This document shows positions 1 to 10,144 of a DNA stretch of 64,000 nt, piece after piece. A program made the position numbers and the translations under genes. Each line of letters begins with the position of its first letter. The first letter of the stretch is position 1. The stretch is from contig CM062206.1 in the NCBI GenBank assembly GCA_031216445.1, positions 6,208,001-6,272,000 on the forward strand, given 5' to 3'. Source of the stretch: Lateolabrax maculatus (taxonomy: Eukaryota; Chordata; Actinopteri; Acropomatiformes; Lateolabracidae). The notes under the pieces are model-generated. The model saw nothing but the letters and a program-made list of their open reading frames with translations, was not told the origin of the DNA and made no database searches.

Positions 1-157
1 ATCTGTTAGTTCAGTGTACTTTTTGCAATGAAACAAAACTTAGCACTCTAGCTTGATTATGAATTAGTATAATTAATTAAACATTTCTAGTTGCCAGCAT
101 GTCAAGTTATAGACTAAATCTTTCCACTTAAATACTGTTTCAACTTGACTTTTTCAG
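1..157 (+). other. 3' end of an upstream SPATA5 intron
   Basis: AT-rich sequence ending in a pyrimidine tract and the tttttcag acceptor of the first visible exon. I see nothing else in it. Confidence 0.85.
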
Positions 158-211
158 GGACCAGAATTACTGAGCAAGTACGTTGGAGAGTCTGAAAGAG
201 CCGTAAGAGAG
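158..211 (+). CDS. spata5 (afg2a): SPATA5/AFG2A exon, D2 pore-loop-1 segment
   Basis: This 54-base exon is flanked by a tttttcag acceptor and a gtaaga donor and is open in phase 0 at both ends. It encodes GPELLSKYVGESERAVRE, the stretch just after Walker A in the second AAA+ module of Afg2/SPATA5 proteins. The K-Y-V-G residues are pore loop 1, which grips the substrate in the central channel, and GESE.AVRE is the helix that follows. In the family, AFG2A acts with AFG2B (SPATA5L1), CINP and C1orf109 as a hexameric unfoldase in late cytoplasmic 60S ribosome maturation, like yeast Drg1. It has also been linked to replisome proteostasis. VCP D2 and NVL carry different residues here, and SPATA5L1 diverges more. 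The exon is partial to the gene: the Walker A exon is upstream of base 1. Confidence 0.93.
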
Positions 212-538
212 GTAAGAACATTTAACTTCCCTCCTGATTATTACAATGGAAATGATACAATGGTTTGTAGATACTTTTGTTATGTTTATGTAAAGTTATG
301 CAAGCTGACATTCTTTTCCGGACCATTAACGGTTAACATTAACCCATCCAAACTAAAGGGTTAAAAATAACTAAATATTTTTAGTTGTTGATGTAATGAA
401 CGGATGACCTGAGATGTAGTTCATGACATTAATAAGTGGTGTGTTTCCTGTGCATGTTTGTGCTGAGAATGATTCACTGGTCCTGTTAAAGATTTGTCCT
501 GTTTTCCTCTCTCCCATTGTTCCGAACACTGCTTGCAG
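212..538 (+). other. SPATA5 intron of 327 bp
   Basis: A short intron from gtaaga to gcttgcag. It is AT-rich with a pyrimidine-rich 3' end. It holds no repeat or other feature that I can see. Confidence 0.92.
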
Positions 539-618
539 GTGTTTCGGAAGGCAAGGGCCGTGGCTCCCTCCATCATCTTCTTTGATGAGATTGACGCTCT
601 CGCCAGTGAAAGAGGAAG
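539..618 (+). CDS. spata5 (afg2a): SPATA5/AFG2A exon, D2 Walker B segment
   Basis: This 80-base exon follows a gcttgcag acceptor and ends before gtacag. It enters in phase 0 and leaves with two bases of a Ser codon. The translation VFRKARAVAPSIIFFDEIDA continues as LASERG. IIFFDEID is a textbook Walker B (four hydrophobic residues then D-E); the Asp coordinates Mg2+ and the Glu activates the water for ATP hydrolysis. FRKARAVAPSIIFFDE is diagnostic of SPATA5/AFG2A and close to its orthologues along its whole length. It joins the preceding exon without a frame break. The donor gtacag is weaker than the others in the gene. Confidence 0.94.
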
Positions 619-809
619 GTACAGTACGTTACTTTTCTAAACAACATAGAAATATGCCAAGAGACTGCGAAATGAATGACAAAAACACTGTTCCTGCCCA
701 CTTGACACATAGTCACTTCCTCTCTGAGAGTTCCTCGGGTGATTGTTCACTGTCGACCACGGCTACTGTCCACTGTTTACTATTTTCAGCAGTGTGGTCA
801 TTCATTGTC

Positions 810-838
810 CAGCGATGACAAATGCACAGTCATCGCTG
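810..838. repeat. Perfect inverted repeat, 10-bp arms
   Basis: CAGCGATGAC at 810-819 and GTCATCGCTG at 829-838 are exact reverse complements around a 9-base spacer. The DNA or the intron RNA could form a hairpin. It is too short for a microRNA precursor and its role is unknown. Confidence 0.8.
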
Positions 839-2079
839 CGGTCTGCTTTAATTTTGCCATCCCTCGCCTGTGTCCCAGCTTGTCTCACAAAGATTCACTT
901 ATGAATGGATGGAGCAAACATCCCAAAAAGTCTGCATGGCTGCTCTATCAAAGCCAACCACTCGGTTCCCATGGTGTCCTCTTAGACTTTTGCGGGTTTT
1001 CTCTACCGGCGAACACAGAACACAGTCTTGTCCGGAGGCGCTTTAGTGGGATGGCACTGGGAACATCTGTGGCTTAAAGGAAAGAGGACGGGGGGCGGAC
1101 AGAGGACACAGACCGGAGGCGCACAAACACTTCATTGTGCCCGTCCACGGCAGATGGGGAAGGCCAAGTATGCAGCATGCTTCCTGGTAAACCAGTCGAT
1201 GAAACTAAATGTTGTAGGAAGGAGCACAGAAAGGCCAACTTAGACTAACAGACTAACTTTTCTATGTGGGCCCTTGGTCAGATGCTTCAAATCCTCCACT
1301 AAGACATAGCATATTTTCACAGCTTTGTTATAATTAAAGCGTCTCTAATCATAAAATGGAGAATTATATCTAAGCATTTCTTTTTTTTATACTATTCCAG
1401 CTCATCTTTTCTCATTAGAATCACCACCATTCATTACATTTTCTCAGTACAGGGATTTGGTTTCTCCTCTAATAAATAAAAAGAAATGAATCGCTGAATA
1501 TAAGAATATAATTGAATTGCTGGTAGGTCAGTGATTTTTGCAACCAGTACCCACTTTTCAATGCTTAGCCTTCCAGTGTCTTATTTTGGTTTTTCAAGAT
1601 AGACAGGATGTTTTGTAATTGTGCAACGGCACTAGTCCTCTTTGTCAACATCTTTATTTTTTGAGGCCGTTCAGTAGACAGCGCTTTAGAGTTTGCATTT
1701 TCCAAAGAAACCTGGAACACAGTTTTTGTACTTTGATGATTAATGCTTGTCTTCAATCAATCAATGTTTTGCCTGTGGGACTGACAAGTTCTCTCTGCTT
1801 TTTGCAGTATCATGTTGTACTTTTGCGATTGTGCTATGATTCTCCACCCAGCTGCAGCCAGCTTTCACCAGTAATGCAGTACAGCGTGAGAGATTGTCAG
1901 CTGGCTACGGTGGACGTGGGGCTGGACCCACGCCTGGAGGCCACTCGCCATTTTAAAAATGCACTTAGCACTGATCTATAAAGGTTATTTATTGGTCTTC
2001 ACTTCCTGCCATGTTTAATCAATGAAGTGGCTCACGCACGCCGGCAAGAATTCAAAACTGTTGACACAACCAGACAGCC

Positions 2080-2080
<1 letters not shown>

Positions 2081-2139
<59 letters not shown>

Positions 2140-2160
2140 TTTTTCTTTTTTTTTTTTCTC
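2081..2160. repeat. (TG)n microsatellite followed by a T-rich tract
   Basis: About 54 bases of nearly pure TG (one interruption near the start) run straight into about 25 bases of T with scattered C. Confidence 0.97.
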
Positions 2161-2454
2161 GAGGCAGGAGATGAGAAGCACCTGTAAATCTGTCAGCCTA
2201 CCTGCCACGAGTCCAAACTGGTGGAATGAAATGAAGAAGACAGGAAGGAGAAACAAACTAGGGGAGACAAAAACCTGTCTGAATGTTAGATAGAGGGGTC
2301 GGGTCAGGTTGACCGAATTGAAAATAAACTGGCTGCAATCCCGACAGAGGACCTAGAAAAGAAAAAATGGAAGATAGAAGGTAGACAGATTAAAGACAGA
2401 TCGTTGGATTTGAAAAGAAAAATGAAAAGAAGAGAGTAAAATGTTTCATTAAAA

Positions 2455-2830
2455 GTCTTTCCTTCCCTCTCTCATTGTCTCTCTATCCCTCCTCTCCTTT
2501 TCTTTCACCCTCATCCCATTCTTTTTCATTTTCTTCCCTTCCCCTCTTTCTATGGTGCCTCTTTTTCTTTTTCAGACATATTCTCTCCTCTTGTCTCTCC
2601 CTCTATCGCTCGCTCTCTCTCACCCCACTTTCTCTCACCACCTATATTCTTTCTCTCTTCCATATTCTCTCTCTCTCATACCCGTTTTCTCTCCAATTCA
2701 TGGCTCTGTCCTCCATTCCCTAATCCTCTTACCTCCTTCCCTCTCTCCCCAGTATCTCCCCTCACACAAACTTTCTCTCTTTCTCTCCCCCCCTCTCTCT
2801 TTCACTCCTTCATATCTCAGTGACAGAGCT
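2455..2830. repeat. Polypyrimidine (CT-rich) tract of about 375 bp
   Basis: The plus strand is almost entirely C and T with runs of tctctc and ccctcc. It accounts for the open frames rich in Ser, Leu and Pro seen here. Such homopurine/homopyrimidine DNA can adopt triplex structures. Confidence 0.9.
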
Positions 2831-2997
2831 CCTTTGTGTTCCTCTGCAGCCTTGTCTCTGCTAATGACGTCTGGCACTTCCGCTGGTCCTGTCAACAGAG
2901 ACTGTGTGTGTGTGTTTGAGCTGAGAAGGGTGGCTGTCTGCACTGCGTTATGGAAAATAACCACCTTGTAATGCAGTAACTAACACACTGATGAGTT

Positions 2998-3960
2998 TCT
3001 TAAAGGATAAGGCTGGTGATATTCTATATTATTGTATATTACTGTCAACAAATCCCACTAAAACTATTAATGGTGTAGCCATGGCCTGATATATCTTATT
3101 CCTCTCTGCCATAGAGCTCCATTGTTGTCCAAAAACTATTAAAAAACACATCAATGAGCCATGCTGTTGCACTGGTTGACATGTTCCTTCATTACCATGA
3201 ACACACACACTGTACTGTATGTTGAGTCAGTCTCACATACACTGTCCTGCTGCCTCAAATACTCACTACTAGATCATCAAATTAATTAATCCACAGCTGA
3301 AAATAGTCCCCATCAAACGCACCTTTTACCCCTGTTTGCGTAACATTTGCTAAAAAGCACAGTGCCCAGCCATTTTATTACTGTACTGACAAGCAATGAA
3401 AATACATGAAATGACTATCAGGGCACTCACGTATTATGTGAAATTCAAACTACCACACAAAAGTGAAGTATTCCTTCTGTAATGATTAGAACACATACAA
3501 AATGTACCGTGTATAAGCCACCAGACAATGCCTTGTCCTCCAGCCGGTGGCGTTCCCAAAATGCACTGTCACTGCTTTACAATGTCATTGCAATGGCAAC
3601 AAATCGGAAATCTGTCAAGTGAGGTAGCGGCTGCACTGGGAATGAACGCCACAGCGTCAGTTGTACAACGTTAAGGAGTTCAAATGATGTGTCAAAATGA
3701 AATATTATAACATAATATTATATATTACACACACAATGTCCCATACTGATACTTAGAGTATGGAAACCTGGGTCGGAGTATTTCCAAACTTGGCCAAATT
3801 GGTTGAACAGAGGCACTACATTTACAAGTTCAAACAAGGTGACATATTTGTTAGCTGCTTTATTTGAGAGGGATGACGTGTTTTCTGGTGCCGTGTTTTG
3901 AGTTGCAGTTCATTAGGACGTCATTGGCAGCAAAGTTCACTTTTGCTGCCAGAGCATTTT
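2998..3960. repeat. Probable old interspersed repeat copy
   Basis: Starts near aaaggataaggctggtgat and continues with phrases such as ataagccaccagacaatgcc and gagtatggaaacctgggtcg. I recall these as recurring in fish introns. I cannot name the family, and no coding capacity remains. Recall only; a repeat-library search would decide. Confidence 0.35.
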
Positions 3961-4524
3961 TTTCTCCTTTTTTTTAAAAGAAGATGTGTACTAATGAAAG
4001 AACCTGCTATCAGAGTGTCAGTGAAAGTATTCAAAAGTTCCCTACAAGTATTTGAGAACTGGATGATTTTCATCATTACGTAATACAGCAAATATTACTG
4101 ATAAATGAGAAAAGTTTGACACATGTTGTATTGGACTCCTGAGCGTAGGAAGTTGCATGCTGCTGCATATCATCCATGCACTCATTCATCCATCATCCAT
4201 TCGTTTCCATTCTCTCTCTTTTGCTCCGTTATATATAATGATATGCCTAGTTCTTCTTTCCACCCTTGTTGCCTTCATTTCTTTAAAGTACATGCTGTTT
4301 GTCTTCCCACCAATCCATCCATCCGTCATTTTTACGTAATTCATCACCGAACACCACATCAATAATATCCTTTTTTCCCCAGTTTCTGCCTCATTTACAT
4401 ACGTCCCTTCCCCTCTCCATCATCCTTCCATTCAATCGTCCATCCACACATCCATCTCCTCTCTGTTTCTCTCTCTTTCGCTCCTGTCCACTCATCTATC
4501 TTATGTTCTCGTCCGCTCCTTCAG

Positions 4525-4651
4525 CTCCTCGGGCTCCGGCGGTGTAGGTGACCGGGTCCTGGCTCAGCTCCTGACAGAGATGGACGGCATCGAGCAGCTC
4601 CGAGACGTCACTGTGCTGGCCGCCACCAACCGGCCCGACATGATCGATAAG
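4525..4651 (+). CDS. spata5 (afg2a): SPATA5/AFG2A exon, D2 pore-loop-2 region and sensor 1
   Basis: This 127-base exon has its acceptor cag at 4522-4524, behind a long CT-rich tract, and its donor gtaaac at 4652. Its first base completes the Ser codon begun at 617-618; the remaining 42 codons end in phase 0. The product runs SSGSGGVGDRVLAQLLTEMD, then GIEQLRDVTVLAATNRPDMI and DK. The Gly/Ser-rich start is the pore-loop-2 region. D-R-V-L-x-Q-L-L-x-E-M-D-G opens the second region of homology, and the Asn of AATNRP is sensor 1. It keeps the expected SPATA5 length between Walker B and sensor 1. The GC content is clearly higher than in the flanking intron. Degenerate copies of its last bases follow in the intron (see 4638-4800). 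Confidence 0.94.
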
Positions 4652-4800
4652 GTAAACAGACGCCGGCTCTCTGTCTTCATCGCTCCTTCCTCCTCTTTGG
4701 TCCTTGATTGATAAGGTTGAGGGGATGTTGTGTGTTTGTCTCCCTTGTCTCCTCCTTTCCCTCCCTTCCTCTGTTGTACATGATTGATAAGGTTAAAGGT
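4638..4800 (+). repeat. Degenerate tandem copies of the exon/intron junction
   Basis: The exon end plus donor, ACATGATCGATAAGGTAAAC at 4638-4657, recurs as TTGATTGATAAGGTTGAG from 4704 and as ACATGATTGATAAGGTTAAA from 4778. Each copy is followed by a stretch rich in tgtct, ccttcc and tctcc. The spacings are 64 and 76 bases. It looks like an old triplication of about 70 bp that started at the 3' end of the exon. The downstream copies have gtt instead of gta at the donor. Confidence 0.6.
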
Positions 4801-5274
4801 CGCTTGCTCCGGTTTGTCTCCCTCGACTCTCTCCTCAGATGCTGTCACTGCGTTGCTTTGGTGCAGTTGATATAGATGCTAGAGCATTTTTATACCTTGT
4901 TTGGTTTTGGGTTTATTTGTATTAAACATGTTTGAAGTGATTTAGTCTACCTCAAGCTCCCTTAGTTTACTTTGTTTGGCTAATTGCCACCAGATAACTT
5001 CCTGTCTTCTTCCAAGAGTTCAAATGGTTGTTCATCTTGACTGACAGGGAAAAGGAAATAACTTCAAAATACTAAAGGTTTATAGGTTTACAGATATGGC
5101 TGTTTCCGTTTGAGGTCACCTCAAATTGATTGCAAACCAGCCTCTGTAGATGTTGATCTAAAACACCAGCGAGTACGGTGGAGAGTGCAAATAAATTAGT
5201 CATGGTTAAAATTACAGGGACTGGAATGAGTTTGTTGTTATCTGTTGCTGCATTCACAACCTTTAAACTAGGAT

Positions 5275-5530
5275 TGGAAGACTGAAATATCTTAATTGCC
5301 AGGAAATTTTGTACAGACACACATGGTTCCCAGAGGACGAACCCTAATGACTTTGGTGATCGCCTGAATTTTCCATTTATGGTCTTGAGTGAAGTGTCTC
5401 AACAACTATTGGATGGATTGGCATGACATTTGGTATAGACACTCATGTTCCCCTCTTGGTGAATAACTTTAGTGATTGCTTGACTTTTTCTTCATCGTCT
5501 GGTCAGAATTTACATTTGCCAAATACTCTG
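5275..5530 (+). repeat. Interspersed repeat copy (fish family, unnamed)
   Basis: Contains ttttgtacagacacacatgg, gactttggtgatcgcctga, tctcaacaactattggatgg and attggcatgacatttggta. I recognise this wording as a very frequent repeat of percomorph genomes. The phrase about acagacactcatgttcccct recurs within the element, so it is internally repetitive. The copy is diverged and non-coding. Confidence 0.55.
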
Positions 5531-7239
5531 GTTTGTCAGGACTCCAGTATTGGCAGGAATTAGCTTGTGAAAAATAAGGTATGTCTGTTATTTGGTGAGT
5601 CAGAATAATTTAATGAACATTTCACATCTCATTTTCAGGTCCTAGCTACAGGTTATGAGCATTAATTAGGTTAAGTAACAATTTCCTTTCTGATGGAGTT
5701 TAAAACGCACTACAGGTGGGAGTAAAACCTTTATCTCTTCTTTCTTTCTTCTTCCCCTCGATGACAATTTGAGAAAATGAAGATGTTACTATCAGTCTTT
5801 TTATTCCACTGCCTCCCCTCCAATTTTTTACCCTTTTATCTCCTTCTCTTCCTCTTCCCATCCACAAAAGCTTTCTTTGGTCTCTTATCCACCCATCTCC
5901 GTTCTAATGAAATTTCCTGAGTGCTGATCAAAGACGGAGTCTGTGCCTTGTCAAAAAGGACACAGGAAAGGAGAATGTCGCGGTGCTTGTTAAGCTCCTG
6001 CCCAAGCTGCTGTCTGTCTCTGTCTTTCTTCCAGTTTTTTGTCTTTGGGTTTCCTGCTCAACTCATTTTAAATATACTTAAATATCTTGGATGCTGTAAG
6101 GAAGTGTCTGATTCTAAAACAGCATATCCACCATTAAAAGATAATAATAATAACAGCAGCTAGACTGATGGAGCAATGGCTTTTTAAGTAATTTTCTGAA
6201 CAATTTTACTTAAAAAGGGCAATTCTTGGAATTTGTCAACCATGTTTTTTTCCCTCAGATTTATAGATGTTTAAAACATTTTACCCACCCCATGTATAAC
6301 AGAGATTTGGGAAACACAAGCTCTGGCAAGAACCACGTTGCCTTTCCAGGTGTTCAGTGATTTTTTTTTTATTTTTTTTTAGCCGTTCACAGAAACCTTG
6401 TTTCTCGTTTACATGACGTTTGAAACATCAGATTACTGCAGAAAGCAGATTGGGATCTAGTTGCTTAAGGCCATGTAAATGCAATGACTATATGCAAATC
6501 ATTGAACAACATGCAGCACTTTGAAGACAGACTCAACATATATTTTGAGCGATTAATGAACAATTTTCAATTACAAAATTTTACTTAAAATTTATGTTTT
6601 GTAATAAATGTAGCTTATCCATTCAACTCCATTCATTTATCATTATCTTACTCTTTCAGCTATTCTATGCAAAAATAATTTTTCTACTCTATTTTTATAC
6701 GTAATAACATCTCAACTAAGAAAAAGAGCAGCAAGAGTCGGCACATCTGCAGTTGTTCTATGTAAATTGGTAACAGCTCACTGCAAATCTATCAGCACTT
6801 GGAGATACTCCTTGGAGAAATCCTCTGCATACAAATTTTGGGTAACCCCCTCCCTAAACACTCCACCCCCGCTCCATTTCTAGACCACTTGTGGAGAATT
6901 GATCCATCGCTGTGGTGGGGGAATGACAGCGACTTCCTCCACCTCTTCAACTGGTTGCCGTCTCATTTCAAACTCCATTAGCGCTGTGGCGGCTAAGAAA
7001 AAGCCTGAGAGTGTGTTCGCATGTGTGTGTTTATTTGAGAGGGAAAAAAAGATACGTGAAGAGTAAAAAAGAAGAGAGAGCGCGAAGGAAACTGTCCTAA
7101 CAGTAGGTAGGGGGTCAAGCCCCTGGGTGGACAGATGGGAAACCCCAGGCGTCCTTCCACAAGCTGGCCTCCCTCTCAGGAAGTGGTCTCCCGGGCAGCT
7201 GAGAAATCAGATTACCTCCCCCTGGCCGCACCCCCCACT

Positions 7240-7241
<2 letters not shown>

Positions 7242-7276
<35 letters not shown>
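7242..7276. repeat. (TG)n microsatellite
   Basis: About 35 bases of pure TG, followed within 120 bp by C-rich sequence. Confidence 0.97.
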
Positions 7277-7277
<1 letters not shown>

Positions 7278-7439
7278 TTGTTTAGCAAAGTTCAAGTAAT
7301 TTGAATGAAGACCCTATGACATACATCGGGAAAGGAAGCCAAATGGACAGATAGGCACCCCACATTCGGCCCAGCTCCCCCACACCCCCCCCGCCCCCTA
7401 TGGTTTTAGCACCCAACCCGCCTCTACCGCCCCTTTGCC

Positions 7440-7570
7440 ACCACTCACACTGACTGTCAGTTCACACCGGAGATCGTCGGCCATTTCCATACCAATGGCA
7501 GGATATGATGGGACAAATGAAGATTAATGGGACGCTCGGGTGTCAATGAAGTCATTGTCGACTCTTGGTA
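7440..7570. promoter_or_regulatory. Candidate conserved non-coding element
   Basis: High-complexity sequence between repeats, with ccatttccataccaatggca, gaagattaatgggacgc and gtcaatgaagtcattgtcga. ATTA and CCAAT-type motifs stand close together. This is a judgement from texture only, with no alignment behind it. Confidence 0.22.
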
Positions 7571-7932
7571 TAGCAGAGGAGGCTCCTGGGGGCCTCAGCT
7601 GTTTGATGGACAGAGTGGGAGGGAGGGGTAGGGGAAGAGAGGGGAGAAAGTGTCGTTTACTTGAGTTTGAAAGGAGCAGGCCTGATATCCATCTTTCAAC
7701 CACTGCTACAGGACAGTGTGGATTTCCGCTTCTTATCAAGTTTAAACAAGGTTGTTTTGAGTTGGGAAAACTCTTGCGAATGTGGCTCCAATGTCACAAT
7801 GCTTTGTATTTGATATACAAAATGAAGTTAAACTATAATTAATGCAATGAAATGTCAAATATTATCTTTATCATAATACATTAGACAAAAATCTAAATTC
7901 TTATACCTTACCTTAGAATTGGCATTATCTGC

Positions 7933-8130
7933 AGGGCTGGGCAGAAATACAGCATTATTATTTATCGACTTTAATCATATTGTGAAAATATGATTATATT
8001 GTGCTGTATTTTTTAAAACTTCTGTTGCACAGATGAATGATGTCAAGCGAACTGTAATTAAAACCCATGTGTTGTTTAAGTGTTTGTCTTACTTTTTGTA
8101 ATGGAGCATGACTAATAATTTTTGAGGCAA
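7933..8130. repeat. Possible MITE-like repeat
   Basis: Starts cagggctgggcagaaatac and is very AT-rich, resembling fish repeats that begin gggctgggc. Only the start is recognisable. Confidence 0.25.
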
Positions 8131-8138
8131 ATTTATTG

Positions 8139-8166
8139 GTATTATTATTATTATTATCATTATTGT
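8139..8166. repeat. (TTA)n microsatellite
   Basis: Seven or more TTA units with one ATC interruption. Confidence 0.9.
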
Positions 8167-8929
8167 GTTAAAATAATCTTATCACAAGGTGCGTTTGCAG
8201 TAGTTTGGGAACTTGTGATCATATCACACTGTCTCCATCAGCAGATTCTTTTGAGCACTTTAAGGACTCATTTTATGTTTTATTTCAATGGAAAAGCTGT
8301 TAACTACTTTGTACTTGCTCTGTCTACTATTTATTTTCTCATCTGTTTTAGACTACGCAACACTTTTTAAATACAAACTACAGGGGCCCAAAGTTGTAAT
8401 AATACTAACGCCTAACTTTTAAAACTAAGACATCCTGTCCTTTTGCAGATGCACACAGTCCTCCAACTTCCTCCGGCCTTTGTATTACATTAGTGACACA
8501 CATGACCATAATGTGACTAATGCAGCTGAATCATATCCTAACAAACGGATAACAAAAGATAACAAATAGATAGTTTTCACACAAGCACACAGTGTCCCAC
8601 TACTTCCTCTCGCCTTTGTGTCACAACATTGATAAATGTAATACACATTATTTACAACTGCAGACCAACCAGAATAGTCTGTTCTTTTCCCAAACACACA
8701 CACTTATTGCCCTCAAACTTCTACAGCATCATCTCCCGCTGTATATCTAATTGCGTAAAGTAATGTAAGAACTGCAGAAGGTGCAGTGGCCGATCTAAGT
8801 AGGTTAGTCTTCTCCTCTGCATGATGAAATGTCACCAAACAACCCCCTCTCACACCTCCTACTGCCCCCCTTCCACCTTAAAAAAACAACTTCTTACACT
8901 TCCTTTTTCCTTTGTATTGCGCCAATCAC

Positions 8930-9020
8930 CCAAGCCCACCTCTGACCCACCGTGACCGGGCTGTGGTGATTGATTAGCGCCACCAGGAATATTTATCCAG
9001 CCTGCTCAGTAGGAAGAACC
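8930..9020. promoter_or_regulatory. Candidate conserved non-coding element
   Basis: Contains gtggtgattgattagcgcca and aatatttatccagcctgctc, unlike the surrounding low-complexity DNA. GATTGATTAG resembles PBC/Hox-type composite sites. Not tested by alignment. Confidence 0.22.
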
Positions 9021-9064
9021 CCCTGTCACTCTGTTTGTCGAGCAGCTGTCCATTTAGTTGATTG

Positions 9065-9067
<3 letters not shown>

Positions 9068-9095
<28 letters not shown>

Positions 9096-9096
9096 T
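9068..9096. repeat. (CA)n microsatellite
   Basis: About 28 bases of pure CA. Confidence 0.97.
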
Positions 9097-9559
9097 ACCA
9101 TTTGTAGTTTTAGTCTAAAACCTCGTTTTGACTTTGACTTTTTCTCCTTCTGTTTGTTGATGTTATGAATCCATCGTTCGCTCAATCCTCAGTAAAGATA
9201 GTGTTAGTTTGTTGTTTCACTGAATAGCCTATTTGTTTACCTTAATGTGCACCGGGCTTCATGCATGCTATCAGGAGGCAGGAGTGCTTACAGTGGAGAA
9301 GATTACTAGCAGATGGGTCTTTGTTTGGGACCAGAAGTTCCCAACTGGGCTCTTATCAGATCAAGAGGCGAATACAAAACAAAGGCAATAGAATTAGAGT
9401 TGAAAGGACAGTATATGTCTTTCCTGATACTCTATAGGAACAATTTACATGGCTGCATTTCACAGTTGTCAATGGATGGGACTCCAGGGCGTCCTCAGGA
9501 TTACTTTACGCACTTTGATACTAGTGATATCCTATATAACAGTCGATTTCAATAGCAAC

Positions 9560-10140
9560 AGGGAAAGAATATACAAGAAGTGTGGTGACATCTTGACATT
9601 GCTTGTTTTGTCCAAGACAAAACCCTTTACGCTAAAATGCGTTTTGGGTGATCAGATTGCAGTTAGGTAGTGGTACAGGTGTAAATGCACTCAAGACTCA
9701 TTGATGATCCGATCGGCCAAACCACCTCCTGATGTGGTCAGAGACGCATTGTGACGTCGTTGAACACAAATGCAATTGCAATTGCGTTTTCAATCCACAT
9801 ACAGCAACTACAATAGGCTATGGACTGGAGAAAAAATGATTTACTTCACTGTGCTGCTCATAGCATTATTGGCCCTCTTGCATGATATACGCTTTAGTGA
9901 TGATTTGATCTTCAAGCACTGTTTCTGAAATGTCATGAAGTCGCCTCTCCAGTGAACTCAAACAAATGGTCCACTTTGAGGACGAGCAACTGGAACAGTG
10001 ACAGGACGTCAATCCCTCGCAAAGTCATGACAACCAAATGCACAAGTACAGCATTTTCTCCTCGGGCAGAGCATTACGCAATGTTAGACCGGCCATCTGG
10101 AGCACTGGTGAGCCAAGGCAACTCAAAATATACGTATTTT
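9560..10140. repeat. Probable diverged DNA-transposon or MITE-like repeat
   Basis: Contains aaaatgcgttttgggtgatc, ccgatcggccaaaccacct, agcattattggccctcttgc and gaaatgtcatgaagtcgcc. I recall these phrases in this order from repeated elements in fish. No transposase frame is present. The start, at about 9580-9620, also resembles the element at 12590. Confidence 0.35.
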
Positions 10141-10144
10141 TAAA

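Larger units (their letters stand above)
619..4524 (+). other. SPATA5 intron of 3.9 kb
   Basis: From gtacag to ttcag. It holds a perfect inverted repeat at 810-838, a TG microsatellite, a long polypyrimidine tract and a probable interspersed repeat. The last 350 bases carry many catcc/ctctc repeats that form an unusually long polypyrimidine tract before the acceptor. Open frames here are low-complexity or have no family resemblance. Confidence 0.9.
4803..9060. other. Intron block, mostly featureless
   Basis: AT-rich sequence apart from the interspersed repeat at about 5275, the TG and TTA microsatellites and the candidate regulatory stretches listed separately. I see nothing I can name in 5540-7230. 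Confidence 0.6.
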
